The translations under genes were made by a program, and so were the position numbers. The notes under the pieces were generated by a model that saw nothing but the letters and a program-made list of their open reading frames with translations, was not told where the DNA came from and did no database searches. Below, one piece after another: positions 1-8,897 of a stretch of DNA of 64,000 bases. Position 1 is the stretch's first letter; each line of letters opens with the position of its first letter. Origin of the DNA: Flavobacterium sp. I-STPP5a (GTDB lineage Bacteria > Bacteroidota > Bacteroidia > Flavobacteriales > Flavobacteriaceae); contig NZ_VHLM01000078.1 in assembly GCF_009764685.1 (NCBI RefSeq), forward strand, positions 23,582-87,581. The letters run 5' to 3'.

Positions 1-1797
1 ATTTTTATCTAAATCTTTCTCGGCTTTCTCTAAACGTTTTTGAAGCTCTTCTTTAAAAGGATCTTTCTTTTCCGTTTTAAATTGAGAAAGGTTTTCATTC
101 ATTTTTCTTGTAAAATCTTTCATAGCACCATCCTGTTTCGATTGACGTTGCATAAAATCATCCAATTTTTGTTGGTCTTTAAAATCCAGATTATCCTTTT
201 CTTTGCCTAGTTGTTGCAATTTATCTAAAGACGAAAATTGTTTATCTTGTTGCTTTAAAGATTTAGAAAGTCCAGAAACATTACGGGACTGCGACTCTAA
301 AACTTCAGCTACTTTTTCCTCTTCAGTTACTACCCTATTTGAGAAAATAGAAGACTTTGAACTTTTGAAATTATGCAAAGCATCAGTATCAAAAACTTCA
401 AAATAATATTCATAATCTACACATTCAATAACAGGTAAATTGCTAGGAAAAGCAAAGACAAACTGATCAAACGATGCTTTCTTAACAGCAATAGTTCCAC
501 GTTTAACCTGCGATGGATTCTTACGATCATAATAAACAATTTGTAGTTTCGAAAGTCCATAATCATCAGAGACTTGACCAATAACAAAATTCGCACTAAC
601 ATTGAGACTATCCGGAGCCTTAGATACCATGATAGATGGAAACTGATCTGCTATTGTGTTAATTTCATAATTGAGTTTCTCAAAATTAGTAACAGCATTA
701 TTAGAAGTAGTAATTTGATAATCCAGATTTCTAGAAATTCGTTTAGCTAATTGGAAAGTATTATTAGATTTAACGAAAATAGATTTTTGATTATCTTCAA
801 TAAAAGCTACAGATTGTGTTTTAGATGTGTTCAATTTCCATGTAACCACTGTACCTTCAGGAACCATAGCATTACCTGTGCCTTTGATAATTTCAGAATT
901 TTTATTTAGATAACCCGGAAATTGTAAATACATTTCAAAGTCGGCAATAGAAGGAACTTCAATTACATTCAATTCATAATCTGGGGATAAAACTCCGTTA
1001 GCCTCCACGTGAAACAATAAAGACTGAATAGGTTTTGTAATTTTAAATGAAAACTCTCCTTGGGCATCCTGTTCCATAAAATAACTTTCATTATTTAAAA
1101 AAACGATAATGTTTTCAGGCATTACTTTACCAACTGTTTTCAAACGTAAAGTAAAATCAGAACCTTGCTCTACTTGTAAATATTTGTTGAGAATAATAAA
1201 TTTAAATGGCGCTGGTGGCTGAAAAGGGGAACTAAAATTAACAACACGATTTAAACTTTGAGAAATAACAGCACTGTTTCCCGTGAAATAAATAAGAAAG
1301 ACCAAAATTATAGGAGCTAACGCTAAAGGATAAAACTTAGAATTTGCTTTAAAATTAATAGCATTCCCAAAAGGAATTGGAGAAAGTGTATTGGATTTTT
1401 GCTCAATAGAAGCTAAAACTAGTTCCGAAGATACTGAAGATTGATCTTGAGATAGCTGTAAAAAATTGATCAATTTATCTTGAACTTCAGAAAAGTGGGT
1501 TCCAATTATAGCTGAAGCTACTTTATAATCAATACCCGATTTTAATTTAAAAAGCTTAAAAATTGGAATCAAAATAAAACGAAAGAACAAATAAGCTTCT
1601 ACAATTATAAATAGAACAAATAAAAACGTTCTATAACTAGGTTTAAGCCATAAAAAGTATTCAATAAAAAGGGTAAGTAAAAAATAAATTAGACCTAAAC
1701 CAATAAAGAAAAGTGATCCTTTAATGAGTTCATTGGTATAATACTTTTTAATAAAAGCTTCTAGTTTATCGTAAATAACATGCTGACTTTTAAGCAT
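1..1797 (-). CDS. DUF4175-like large membrane protein, C-terminus missing (cut by window edge)
   Basis: An open frame on the minus strand starts with ATG at 1797 and runs unbroken to base 1, giving 599 codons with no stop. The N-terminus has two hydrophobic segments (about residues 26-48 and 56-78) and a third near 165-183. A beta-rich, probably periplasmic region follows, and the visible end is rich in K, Q and E and looks like a coiled coil. This build and the place divergent from gltX fit the DUF4175 family of Bacteroidota, whose proteins are about 1,100 residues long. Function is unknown. The family name is from memory; that this is a real gene is clear from its length and composition. 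Confidence 0.75.
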   Translation of the reverse strand, partial: MLKSQHVIYDKLEAFIKKYYTNELIKGSLFFIGLGLIYFLLTLFIEYFLWLKPSYRTFLFVLFIIVEAYLFFRFILIPIFKLFKLKSGIDYKVASAIIGTHFSEVQDKLINFLQLSQDQSSVSSELVLASIEQKSNTLSPIPFGNAINFKANSKFYPLALAPIILVFLIYFTGNSAVISQSLNRVVNFSSPFQPPAPFKFIILNKYLQVEQGSDFTLRLKTVGKVMPENIIVFLNNESYFMEQDAQGEFSFKITKPIQSLLFHVEANGVLSPDYELNVIEVPSIADFEMYLQFPGYLNKNSEIIKGTGNAMVPEGTVVTWKLNTSKTQSVAFIEDNQKSIFVKSNNTFQLAKRISRNLDYQITTSNNAVTNFEKLNYEINTIADQFPSIMVSKAPDSLNVSANFVIGQVSDDYGLSKLQIVYYDRKNPSQVKRGTIAVKKASFDQFVFAFPSNLPVIECVDYEYYFEVFDTDALHNFKSSKSSIFSNRVVTEEEKVAEVLESQSRNVSGLSKSLKQQDKQFSSLDKLQQLGKEKDNLDFKDQQKLDDFMQRQSKQDGAMKDFTRKMNENLSQFKTEKKDPFKEELQKRLEKAEKDLDKN

Positions 1798-1910
1798 AAT
1801 ATTGGTATTTATTTAACCTATAAAACTAATAATTTTAATTGATGCAGAATATCAATTTAAGTTAAATAAATATACCAAAATAAGAAAAGCGTAATAAATG
1901 TATAGAATTG

Positions 1911-1918
1911 TATCTTTG
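1911..1918 (+). promoter_or_regulatory. Bacteroidota -7 promoter box for gltX
   Basis: TATCTTTG matches the TAnnTTTG -7 consensus of Bacteroidota and ends 15 bases before the gltX ATG. No clear -33 TTG is seen at the usual distance. The short leader has no strong Shine-Dalgarno site. Confidence 0.6.
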
Positions 1919-1933
1919 CAATAAAAAAAATCG

Positions 1934-3439
1934 ATGTCTAAACAAGTTCGTGTGCGTTTTGCACCAAGTCCAACTGGACCTTTACATATTGGCGGAGTTC
2001 GTACCGCATTATTCAATTATTTGTTTGCGAAGAAAAACAATGGTGTTTTCTTTTTACGAATTGAAGATACAGACCAAAATAGATTTGTTCCTGGTGCCGA
2101 AGAATATATCATGGAAGCATTAGAATGGTTAGGAATTGCTCCTAATGAAACGATTGGTAAAAACGAAAAATTTGGACCTTACCGTCAAAGCGAAAGAAAA
2201 GATATATACCAAAAATATGCAGCTGAATTAATCAATTCAGGCGATGCGTATTATGCATTTGATACCGCAGAAGCCTTAGATGCGGCTAGAAAATTAGAAG
2301 AAGAACAAGGAAAAACGTTTATGTACAATCATACTAACAGAGAAAAATTAGATACTTCTCTAGTAATTTCTACTGAAGAAGCTGCAAAAAGAATTGCTGC
2401 TGGAGAACATTATGTAATACGTTTTAAAACACCAGTGAATGAAACTTTGCATTTACATGATATTATTCGTGGTGATGTAAAATTTGAAACGAATCTTTTA
2501 GACGATAAAGTATTGTTTAAAAGTGACGGCATGCCAACGTATCATTTGGCTAATATAGTAGATGATCACTTAATGGAAACTTCGCATGTTATTCGTGGTG
2601 AAGAATGGTTGCCTTCAATGCCTTTACACGTTTTATTGTACAGAGCATTTGGTTGGGAAGCACCGGAATTTGCACATTTACCGCTAATCATGAAACCTAT
2701 TGGTAACGGAAAATTATCAAAACGTGATGGAGATAAAATGGGATTCCCTGTATTTCCATTAGATTGGAAAACAGAAGAAGGAGTTTCATCAGGTTATAGA
2801 GAGAAAGGATTTTTCCCAGAAGCGGTCTTAAACTTTTTAGCTTTACTAGGTTGGAACGACGGAACAGATAAAGAATTATTCACATTAGAAGAACTAGTTA
2901 CAGCATTTGACTTAAATAGGGTTCACAAATCTGGAGCAAAATTTGATCCTGAAAAAAATAAATGGTTCAATCACCAGTATTTAATCAAACAAGAGGATGC
3001 TACTTTAGCAAGAGCCTTCTCCCCTATTTTGCTTGAAAAAGGTTTTGATGTCGAAGAAACAAAGCTTACTAAAATAGTTTCCTTGATTAAAGAACGTGCC
3101 CATTTTGTAACAGAATTTCGGGAAATGAGTGATTTCTTCTTTGTAACTCCAACCAGTTATGATGAAAAAGCAAGCAAAAACTGGAAAGCTGAAACTCCTG
3201 CACTAATGCAAGAATTAATATCTGTAGTGGAGGAAATTACCGATTTCACATCTGCGAATATTGAAACCATAGTAAAAGACTGGATGACGAAAAACGAAAT
3301 TGGGATGGGCAAAGTTATGCAACCATTTCGTTTAAGTTTAGTTGGCGCCTTAAAAGGCCCACACCTTTTTGATATTGTGGAAGTAATTGGAAAAGAAGAA
3401 ACTATTTCAAGAATTCAGAAAGCAATAGAAAATTTGTAA
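1934..3439 (+). CDS. gltX: Glutamyl-tRNA synthetase
   Basis: Charges tRNA-Glu with glutamate in the cytoplasm. The class I signature is intact: RFAPSPTGPLHIGG at residues 8-21 (HIGH-type motif) and KLSKR at 260-264 (KMSKS-type motif). At 501 residues it has the normal family length, with the helical anticodon-binding part after about residue 330. The frame starts just after a -7 box and ends before a hairpin terminator, so it is probably a single-gene transcript. A separate glutaminyl-tRNA synthetase lies 1.5 kb downstream, so this enzyme is probably the discriminating type that charges only tRNA-Glu; that last point is inference. Confidence 0.97.
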   Translation: MSKQVRVRFAPSPTGPLHIGGVRTALFNYLFAKKNNGVFFLRIEDTDQNRFVPGAEEYIMEALEWLGIAPNETIGKNEKFGPYRQSERKDIYQKYAAELINSGDAYYAFDTAEALDAARKLEEEQGKTFMYNHTNREKLDTSLVISTEEAAKRIAAGEHYVIRFKTPVNETLHLHDIIRGDVKFETNLLDDKVLFKSDGMPTYHLANIVDDHLMETSHVIRGEEWLPSMPLHVLLYRAFGWEAPEFAHLPLIMKPIGNGKLSKRDGDKMGFPVFPLDWKTEEGVSSGYREKGFFPEAVLNFLALLGWNDGTDKELFTLEELVTAFDLNRVHKSGAKFDPEKNKWFNHQYLIKQEDATLARAFSPILLEKGFDVEETKLTKIVSLIKERAHFVTEFREMSDFFFVTPTSYDEKASKNWKAETPALMQELISVVEEITDFTSANIETIVKDWMTKNEIGMGKVMQPFRLSLVGALKGPHLFDIVEVIGKEETISRIQKAIENL

Positions 3440-3448
3440 AAACATATA

Positions 3449-3476
3449 AAACGCCTCAAATTTAAGGCGTTTTTTT
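3449..3476 (+). terminator. Intrinsic terminator of gltX
   Basis: Inverted repeat AACGCCT/AGGCGTT with a short AT loop followed by a run of T, about 10 bases after the gltX stop. Confidence 0.85.
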
Positions 3477-3555
3477 ATGCAAAATAAAGAAAGATAAATA
3501 CGATAATTTGTAAAGTATAATTTGTAAATTTATAATTAAACTAAATCAAATTATT

Positions 3556-4545
3556 ATGAACATTGCATTAATTGTAATTTTGGTCTTTGGACTATTCATT
3601 TTGTTATCCTCATTTTTTACGGTAAAACAACAAACGGCTGTAGTAATAGAACGCTTTGGAAAATTCTTAAGCATTAGACAGTCCGGATTACAACTCAAAA
3701 TTCCTATTATAGACAGAATTGCCGGAAGAGTAAATTTAAAAATCCAACAATTAGATGTTATCATTGAAACGAAAACTAAAGATAACGTATTTGTAAAACT
3801 AAAAGTTTCGGTACAATTTATGGTTATCAAAGAAACCGTTTATGATGCCTTTTACAAATTAGAATATCCACACGATCAAATTACGTCTTATGTATTTGAT
3901 GTAGTACGTGCCGAAGTACCAAAATTAAAACTAGACGATGTTTTTGAAAGAAAAGATGATATTGCTATTGCCGTAAAAAGAGAATTAAATGAGGCTATGA
4001 CAACTTATGGTTACACAATCATAAACACTTTAGTCACTGATATTGATCCAGATATACAAGTTAAAAATGCAATGAACCGTATTAATGCAGCTGATAGAGA
4101 AAAAACCGTGGCAGAATTTGAAGCTGAAGCATCACGTATTAGAATTGTTGCAAAAGCCGAAGCTGAAGCAGAAAGTAAGCGATTACAAGGACAAGGTATT
4201 GCTAACCAACGAAGAGAAATTGCAAAAGGTCTTGTGGAAAGTGTGGATGTATTGAATAGAGTTGGTATAAATTCACAAGAAGCATCGGCTTTAATAGTAG
4301 TAACGCAACATTATGATACATTGCAAGCCATAGGTGCCGATACAAATTCGAATTTAATTTTATTACCAAATTCACCACAAGCAGGAAGCGATATGTTGAA
4401 TAATATGATTGCATCATTTTCAGCTTCCAACCAAGTTGGTGAACTAATGAAAAAAAGAAATGAAAAAGATCACAGATCGAAAGATCATAAAATAGAAAAC
4501 CACAGTTCAACTGATCATTCCGAAATTCAGGATAAAGCAGAATAA
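3556..4545 (+). CDS. SPFH/band 7 (stomatin-like) membrane protein
   Basis: A 329-residue protein with one N-terminal hydrophobic anchor (about residues 2-22), then an SPFH/band 7 domain beginning near VKQQTAVVIERFGKF. A long helical, AE-rich region (FEAEASRIRIVAKAEAEAES) and a hydrophobic patch follow. This order is typical of the stomatin/QmcA branch, which forms oligomers in the inner membrane and scaffolds membrane microdomains or proteases. The last 40 residues are polar and rich in H, K, D and S, unlike the core. No NfeD or FtsH partner is adjacent. It ends at its own terminator, so it is likely monocistronic. Specific role not known. Confidence 0.88.
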   Translation: MNIALIVILVFGLFILLSSFFTVKQQTAVVIERFGKFLSIRQSGLQLKIPIIDRIAGRVNLKIQQLDVIIETKTKDNVFVKLKVSVQFMVIKETVYDAFYKLEYPHDQITSYVFDVVRAEVPKLKLDDVFERKDDIAIAVKRELNEAMTTYGYTIINTLVTDIDPDIQVKNAMNRINAADREKTVAEFEAEASRIRIVAKAEAEAESKRLQGQGIANQRREIAKGLVESVDVLNRVGINSQEASALIVVTQHYDTLQAIGADTNSNLILLPNSPQAGSDMLNNMIASFSASNQVGELMKKRNEKDHRSKDHKIENHSSTDHSEIQDKAE

Positions 4546-4551
4546 AAAATT

Positions 4552-4578
4552 AAAGAGGCCAAGTGCCTCTTTTTTTTG
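4552..4578 (+). terminator. Intrinsic terminator after the SPFH gene
   Basis: AAAGAGGC, loop CAAGT, GCCTCTTT, then a T run, directly after the stop codon. Confidence 0.88.
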
Positions 4579-4991
4579 TGCCATCATTATTTTTGAAACT
4601 AAAATAAAAAATGAACTCCTCACCTACTCTTTCATTTTTTTAATAAAATGGTAACCAAAATTATTTTAGCTTTTTAAAAAATAATTTTCACGTGGAAAAA
4701 CAAAAAAAGTACATTTTCGAAATTCGTACAGCCTATTGGAACAAATATGTACAAAAAGTAACTGTTTTTACGTCAAAAACTAATTATAACCTCTTGATTG
4801 AACGAAATTTTTAAAAACATACAAATTGATGACTAAATAAAATTAACGTCTTAAAATTAAAATATAAACGTCAATTTTAATAAATAAAAATAATAATTGT
4901 TTAAATTAGAATAGAAATTAATAATAATAAGAAAACTCCCGATTAAAGGAGTTCTAGTATTGATAATATCTATAATAAAAAAAGTGATTTT
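4579..4991. other. Noncoding AT-rich gap between convergent SPFH and glnS genes
   Basis: No convincing open frame, RNA gene or long repeat is seen. Near the glnS end an inverted repeat AACTCC/GGAGTT (4934-4953) could be a weak terminator for the minus-strand glnS, but its T tract is poor. Confidence 0.5.
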
Positions 4992-7082
4992 CTAATTTAA
5001 TAAAGCAAGCACTTTTTCGTTTTTTTCTACATTTTTCAATTCTGATAAAATTGCTTCAAATAAAACTAAATTATCAGTATCATTTTTCAAATTCAGAATT
5101 GCAGCCACTCGCACCGACGACAATTGACTTTTTAATGACATAGTATAAAATTTTTGAACCATATCTGCATCAAACGAATTAATTTCAACTTTATCAGAAT
5201 ATTGAACAATCAAATTAGCAAATAACAAAGCATTGTTATCATTTTTGATATTTTTGGTAACCGTTTGAACTAACAAACTATAGTTATCAACACTCTTAAT
5301 GTTTTCAATAATAGGAATTAAAAGAGCAGCTGCGGCAGTTTCATCTTTTTCCTTAACGTACTTATTCAGATCTTTTTGAGTGTTCATCAAAAGATTTTCT
5401 TCTTTTTTGCCCTTTTCTTCCCAAGCATCTTTTAATCCAACCGTTTTGTTGAAAATAATGGTCTCAACAGAAGAGTCTTTATCAACATTAAAATATCCTA
5501 AACGCTGAAATTGAAATTTATCACCCGCTTTCACAGTAGCTAAACTGGGCTCTACATATCCTTTTACAACCTGAAGTGAATTCGGATTCATAAAATCTAA
5601 GAAGTTTTTATCCTTATGACTGTCAGGTGCTTGGTCTAAAAACAATCTGTCATACAAACGAACTTCAGTTTCTAAAGCATGAGCAACTGAAACCCAATGC
5701 AAGGTACCCGCAACTTTACGTTGGCTAGCTTCACTTCCACTTCCACTCTTACTATCTGCATCATAGGTAGCATGTATTTCAATAATTTCTCCTGAATCAT
5801 CTCTTACAACGGATTCACCTTTAATTATATAGGCATTTTTTAAACGTACTTCACGACCAATACTTAATCTAAAAAATTTAGCAGGAGCATCTTCTAAAAA
5901 GTCTTCTCTTTCAATAAACAAAGTCTTTGAAAAAGGTACTTTTCTGAAACCAGCACTTTCATCTTCTTGATTATTCTCAGCATCCAGCCACTCTTCTTTA
6001 CCTTCCGGATAGTTGGTAATAACCAACTTTATTGGGTCTAAAACAGCCATTACACGTGGCGCAGTTTTATTTAAATCTTCGCGTAAGCAAAATTCTAACA
6101 ACGAATAATCGATGATATTTTCGCGTTTAGCAACTCCGATAATTTCGCAAAATTTACGAATAGAATTAGCAGTATAACCTCGTCTGCGTAAACCAGAAAT
6201 AGTTGGCATTCTAGGATCATCCCAACCGTTTACAAAATTTTCTTGAACCAATTGGAGTAATTTACGCTTACTCATTACAGTATAATTCAAGTTCAAACGA
6301 GCAAATTCATATTGATTTGGACGCACTTTCGTATCGTCATAAATTTGATCTAAAAACCAATTGTACAACTCACGGTGCATTACAAATTCTAGAGTACAAA
6401 TTGAATGTGAAATTTGTTCTATAAAATCGCTTTCTCCATGAGCATAATCATACATAGGATAGATTTTCCAATCATTACCTGTTCTATGATGATGACGATG
6501 TAAGACTCTATACATCAATGGATCACGCATCAACATATTAGTAGAAGCCATATCAATTTTGGCACGCAAAACATGACTTCCTTCCGGAAAATCTCCATTT
6601 TTCATACCTTCAAATAAAGTTAAATTCTCCTCAACTGAACGATTTCTATAAGGTCCATCAACACCAGGTTGCGTAGGTGTTCCTTTTTGAGCAGCCATTT
6701 CTTCAGAAGACTGACTGTCTACATACGCCTTTCCATTTTTAATCATAATTACTGCCCAATCATACAATTGCTGAAAGTAATCAGATGCGTAACGTTCTTC
6801 AGCCCAGTTAAAGCCCAACCAATCTAAGTCTTCTTTGATAGCATCAACATACTCCTGCTCTTCTTTGGCTGGATTAGTATCATCAAAACGTAGATTAACT
6901 GGAGCATTATACTTTAGACCTAATCCAAAATTCAAGCAAATAGATTTGGCATGACCAATGTGCAAATAACCATTAGGTTCTGGTGGAAAACGGAAACGTA
7001 ATTTATCTTGAGGAAAACCGTTTGTTAAACTGTCTTCAATGATTTGTTCTATAAAATGGAGTGATTTTTCTTCAGTTGACAT
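4992..7082 (-). CDS. glnS: Glutaminyl-tRNA synthetase with C-terminal extension
   Basis: Charges tRNA-Gln directly with glutamine. The class I motifs are clear: PPEPNGYLHIGHAKS with HIGH at residues 41-44, and VMSKRKL at about 269-275. The catalytic and beta-barrel anticodon regions are complete by about residue 555, where E. coli GlnRS ends. A further roughly 140 residues follow, helical and K/E/N-rich, with no motif I can name; extra C-terminal domains occur in some bacterial GlnRS. The gene has its own -7 box on the minus strand 18 bases upstream. Having GlnRS implies tRNA-Gln charging need not go through Glu-tRNA amidation. Confidence 0.95.
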   Translation of the reverse strand: MSTEEKSLHFIEQIIEDSLTNGFPQDKLRFRFPPEPNGYLHIGHAKSICLNFGLGLKYNAPVNLRFDDTNPAKEEQEYVDAIKEDLDWLGFNWAEERYASDYFQQLYDWAVIMIKNGKAYVDSQSSEEMAAQKGTPTQPGVDGPYRNRSVEENLTLFEGMKNGDFPEGSHVLRAKIDMASTNMLMRDPLMYRVLHRHHHRTGNDWKIYPMYDYAHGESDFIEQISHSICTLEFVMHRELYNWFLDQIYDDTKVRPNQYEFARLNLNYTVMSKRKLLQLVQENFVNGWDDPRMPTISGLRRRGYTANSIRKFCEIIGVAKRENIIDYSLLEFCLREDLNKTAPRVMAVLDPIKLVITNYPEGKEEWLDAENNQEDESAGFRKVPFSKTLFIEREDFLEDAPAKFFRLSIGREVRLKNAYIIKGESVVRDDSGEIIEIHATYDADSKSGSGSEASQRKVAGTLHWVSVAHALETEVRLYDRLFLDQAPDSHKDKNFLDFMNPNSLQVVKGYVEPSLATVKAGDKFQFQRLGYFNVDKDSSVETIIFNKTVGLKDAWEEKGKKEENLLMNTQKDLNKYVKEKDETAAAALLIPIIENIKSVDNYSLLVQTVTKNIKNDNNALLFANLIVQYSDKVEINSFDADMVQKFYTMSLKSQLSSVRVAAILNLKNDTDNLVLFEAILSELKNVEKNEKVLALLN

Positions 7083-7100
7083 CTTTTTGTTTTATTTTAG

Positions 7101-7108
7101 CAAAGATA
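7101..7108 (-). promoter_or_regulatory. -7 promoter box for glnS
   Basis: Read on the minus strand the sequence is TATCTTTG, a match to TAnnTTTG, 18 bases upstream of the glnS ATG. Confidence 0.55.
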
Positions 7109-7204
7109 AAAAAAACTTTAAGGTTTGAGTTTAATGTTTACATTGAAACCAATTAATAGCTGGGATTTCAGCAGTATCTTTATACATAAAACTAACAATC
7201 AAAA

Positions 7205-7564
7205 ATGGGAATAATAAAACTTAAAAATATCAGAACGTTCTCTTATCACGGTTGCTTGATCGAGGAGGGAAAAATAGGATCAGACTATCTCGTTAATCTA
7301 GAAGTAAAAACAGATTTACGTAAATCAAGTATATCTGACGATTTAAAAGATACAGTAGATTATGTGCTGTTAAACCGCATTGTAATGGAAGAAATGGACA
7401 TACGATCAGATTTACTGGAGCATGTGGCGCATAGAATTGTAAATCGTATTTTTAATGAAATCGCAGCCATATCAAGAATTGTGGTTCAGGTTTCAAAACT
7501 AAATCCTCCTATTGGTGGTGACGTTGAAGCAGTTACTATTGAAATGGAAGAATATAGAAATTAA
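7205..7564 (+). CDS. folB: Dihydroneopterin aldolase
   Basis: Cleaves 7,8-dihydroneopterin to 6-hydroxymethyl-dihydropterin and glycolaldehyde in folate synthesis. The 119-residue length is normal. It starts with the typical IKLKNIRTFSYHGCLIEEGK, which holds the N-terminal Y-H-G signature, and has the conserved central LLEHVAHRIVNRIF. It lies divergent from glnS with about 120 bases between them, and is followed by tRNA-Cys, which has its own promoter. No other folate gene is adjacent. Confidence 0.92.
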   Translation: MGIIKLKNIRTFSYHGCLIEEGKIGSDYLVNLEVKTDLRKSSISDDLKDTVDYVLLNRIVMEEMDIRSDLLEHVAHRIVNRIFNEIAAISRIVVQVSKLNPPIGGDVEAVTIEMEEYRN

Positions 7565-7632
7565 TTTCTGTCATTCTAAATAAAGAAAATTACTTTGTAA
7601 TAGAATTATATGTTTTATTTAGAAATTGAAAC

Positions 7633-7662
7633 TTGCATTTAAGAAATTTTATAGTACATTTG
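7633..7662 (+). promoter_or_regulatory. Full -33/-7 promoter of tRNA-Cys
   Basis: TTG at 7633-7635 and TACATTTG at 7655-7662 are 19 bases apart, fitting the Bacteroidota TTG-N17-23-TAnnTTTG promoter. The tRNA begins 17 bases after the -7 box. Confidence 0.75.
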
Positions 7663-7679
7663 CAAACCAATTAAATATT

Positions 7680-7750
7680 GGCGTCGTGGCCGAGCGGCTA
7701 GGCTGGGCTCTGCAAAAGCTCCTACTCCGGTTCGAATCCGGACGATGCCT
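7680..7750 (+). tRNA. tRNA-Cys (anticodon GCA)
   Basis: The 71-base cloverleaf can be folded by eye. The acceptor stem is GGCGTCG/CGATGCC with one G-T pair. The D arm is GCC/GGC. The anticodon stem GGGCT/AGCTC holds loop CTGCAAA (anticodon GCA at the centre). The T arm is TCCGG-TTCGAAT-CCGGA. The discriminator base is T, as expected for cysteine tRNA. CCA is not encoded. A hairpin terminator follows at once, so it is a single-gene unit. Confidence 0.96.
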
Positions 7751-7752
7751 CT

Positions 7753-7787
7753 AAAACCTTCAAGGAAACTTGAGGGTTTTTTTGTGA
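7753..7787 (+). terminator. Intrinsic terminator of tRNA-Cys
   Basis: ACCTTCAAG, loop GAAA-type, CTTGAGGGT, then seven T. It lies three bases after the tRNA. Confidence 0.85.
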
Positions 7788-7815
7788 TTTACTTTTAGAA
7801 AAAATAAAGTAAAAT

Positions 7816-7990
7816 AATGGTTCGAATCCGTCCCGAAACTTCGAGAGATGCCTCTAAAACCTTTAAGGACACTTGAGGTTTTTTTTGTGATTTATTTTAA
7901 AAACATAAGGTCAAAGGAAGGTCCGAAAACGTACCTAAGTTTATGGATATAAACCACTTAACTTCAATCAAACTTGAGTTTTTTTTATGG
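7816..7990 (+). repeat. Degenerate tandem copies of the tRNA-Cys 3' end and its terminator
   Basis: The T-arm sequence GGTTCGAATCCG (7729-7740) recurs at 7819-7830, and GATGCCTCTAAAACCTT (7744-7760) recurs at 7847-7863. The second terminator hairpin is at about 7854-7888. Thirteen bases including CGAAACTTCG separate the two halves in the second copy, so it cannot fold as a tRNA. A weaker third copy of only the hairpin part (AACTTCAA...CTTGAGTT plus T run) lies at 7959-7987. It looks like local duplication or a remnant of integration at the tRNA 3' end. Confidence 0.75.
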
Positions 7991-8014
7991 TTTATAGTTT
8001 GAAAAATTATTTTT

Positions 8015-8048
8015 TTTTAAACCATTAAGGTATTAAGAAAATTAAGAG
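8015..8048 (-). repeat. Dispersed intergenic repeat, copy 1 (minus orientation)
   Basis: Read on the minus strand it carries CTTAATTTTCTTAATACC then TTAATGGTTTAAAA. The same element occurs at 39131, 48718 and 48793 in plus orientation. It is always between genes. Confidence 0.7.
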
Positions 8049-8113
8049 TGAACCAAAAAGAATAATAAATAGCCTATTGATATATAAACCTTAAATGACT
8101 TATATGTTCAAAT

Positions 8114-8155
8114 AAAAAAGCCCTGACACTAATGTATTAGAATCAAGGCTTTGTT
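8114..8155 (-). terminator. Intrinsic terminator of the rnr-DUF2807-LysE group
   Basis: On the minus strand: AAAGCCTTGA, an inner CTAAT-ACA-TTAG stem, TCAGGGCTTT, then T run. It lies about 20 bases after the LysE-type gene stop. Confidence 0.85.
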
Positions 8156-8174
8156 AATTAAAAAGAACTTAAAA

Positions 8175-8855
8175 TTACTTATTCTCTATTTTTTCAAATG
8201 CTTTTTTAACCAATTCTTTTTCTTCGGGAAACCAACCTTGCGTGATTAATACTATCCCAAAAACCATCATTACTACACTTATTCCTTTTTTAATTTTAAG
8301 AATATTTACTGGTGTAAGTTTAGTTTTTAATTGTTTGGCTAACAATATTTTAAAACAATCAATGATTAAATAACTTAGTATTACAGAAATAAAAAACGTT
8401 ATCATTCTAGAAGTTTGCATCTCCAGTTTTGGTCCCACAGATATAATAATGGCAACCCAAAAACCTAGAACGCCTATGTTGATAAAGTTGAGTAAAAAGC
8501 CTTTAACAAAAAGACTTATGTAATTTTTTTTGACAATTTCTTTGTCAATAATATCGGTATTTATTTTTTGTTCTTTTTTTAATTGAACAAAAGAAATAAT
8601 GCCGTACGCTAACATAATAACACCACCAAAAATGAATAATGCCGGTTGGTCTTTGATACTTTGTATTAATCTGTAACTTCCTAAATACGCAATAGCAATA
8701 AAAAAAATATCTCCTAATACAACACCTAAATCAAAAACTAAAGCGGCTCTGAATCCTTTTATAATACTGGTTTCAAGTAGTATAAAAAAAACAGGGCCTA
8801 TCATAAAACTAAGAAATATTCCCCAAGGAATACCAGCTAAAATATCGTTTATCAT
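8175..8855 (-). CDS. LysE/RhtB-family exporter
   Basis: A 226-residue membrane protein with about six hydrophobic segments. The N-terminus (ILAGIPWGIFLSFMIGPVFF) carries the G-x-x-x-GP pattern of the LysE/RhtB family, which exports amino acids or related small molecules. A charged, K-rich loop sits between segments 3 and 4 (about residues 72-93). It is the last gene of a minus-strand group with rnr and a DUF2807 gene, 42 bases from the latter. Substrate cannot be told from sequence. Confidence 0.85.
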   Translation of the reverse strand: MINDILAGIPWGIFLSFMIGPVFFILLETSIIKGFRAALVFDLGVVLGDIFFIAIAYLGSYRLIQSIKDQPALFIFGGVIMLAYGIISFVQLKKEQKINTDIIDKEIVKKNYISLFVKGFLLNFINIGVLGFWVAIIISVGPKLEMQTSRMITFFISVILSYLIIDCFKILLAKQLKTKLTPVNILKIKKGISVVMMVFGIVLITQGWFPEEKELVKKAFEKIENK

Positions 8856-8897
8856 TCAAAATTAAAATTTGTTGCCTGTAAATATACCAAGGATTAT

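Noticed and set aside
1908..2123. Plus-strand 71-codon frame overlapping the start of gltX
   Set aside because: It is out of frame with gltX, which has intact synthetase motifs over the same bases.
4934..4953. Strong terminator for glnS
   Set aside because: The stem is only six pairs and the T tract is broken, so it is mentioned only as a weak possibility.
7816..7860. Second tRNA gene suggested by GGTTCGAATCCG downstream of tRNA-Cys
   Set aside because: Only the T-arm half is copied and it is broken by inserted bases; no acceptor, D or anticodon arm is present.
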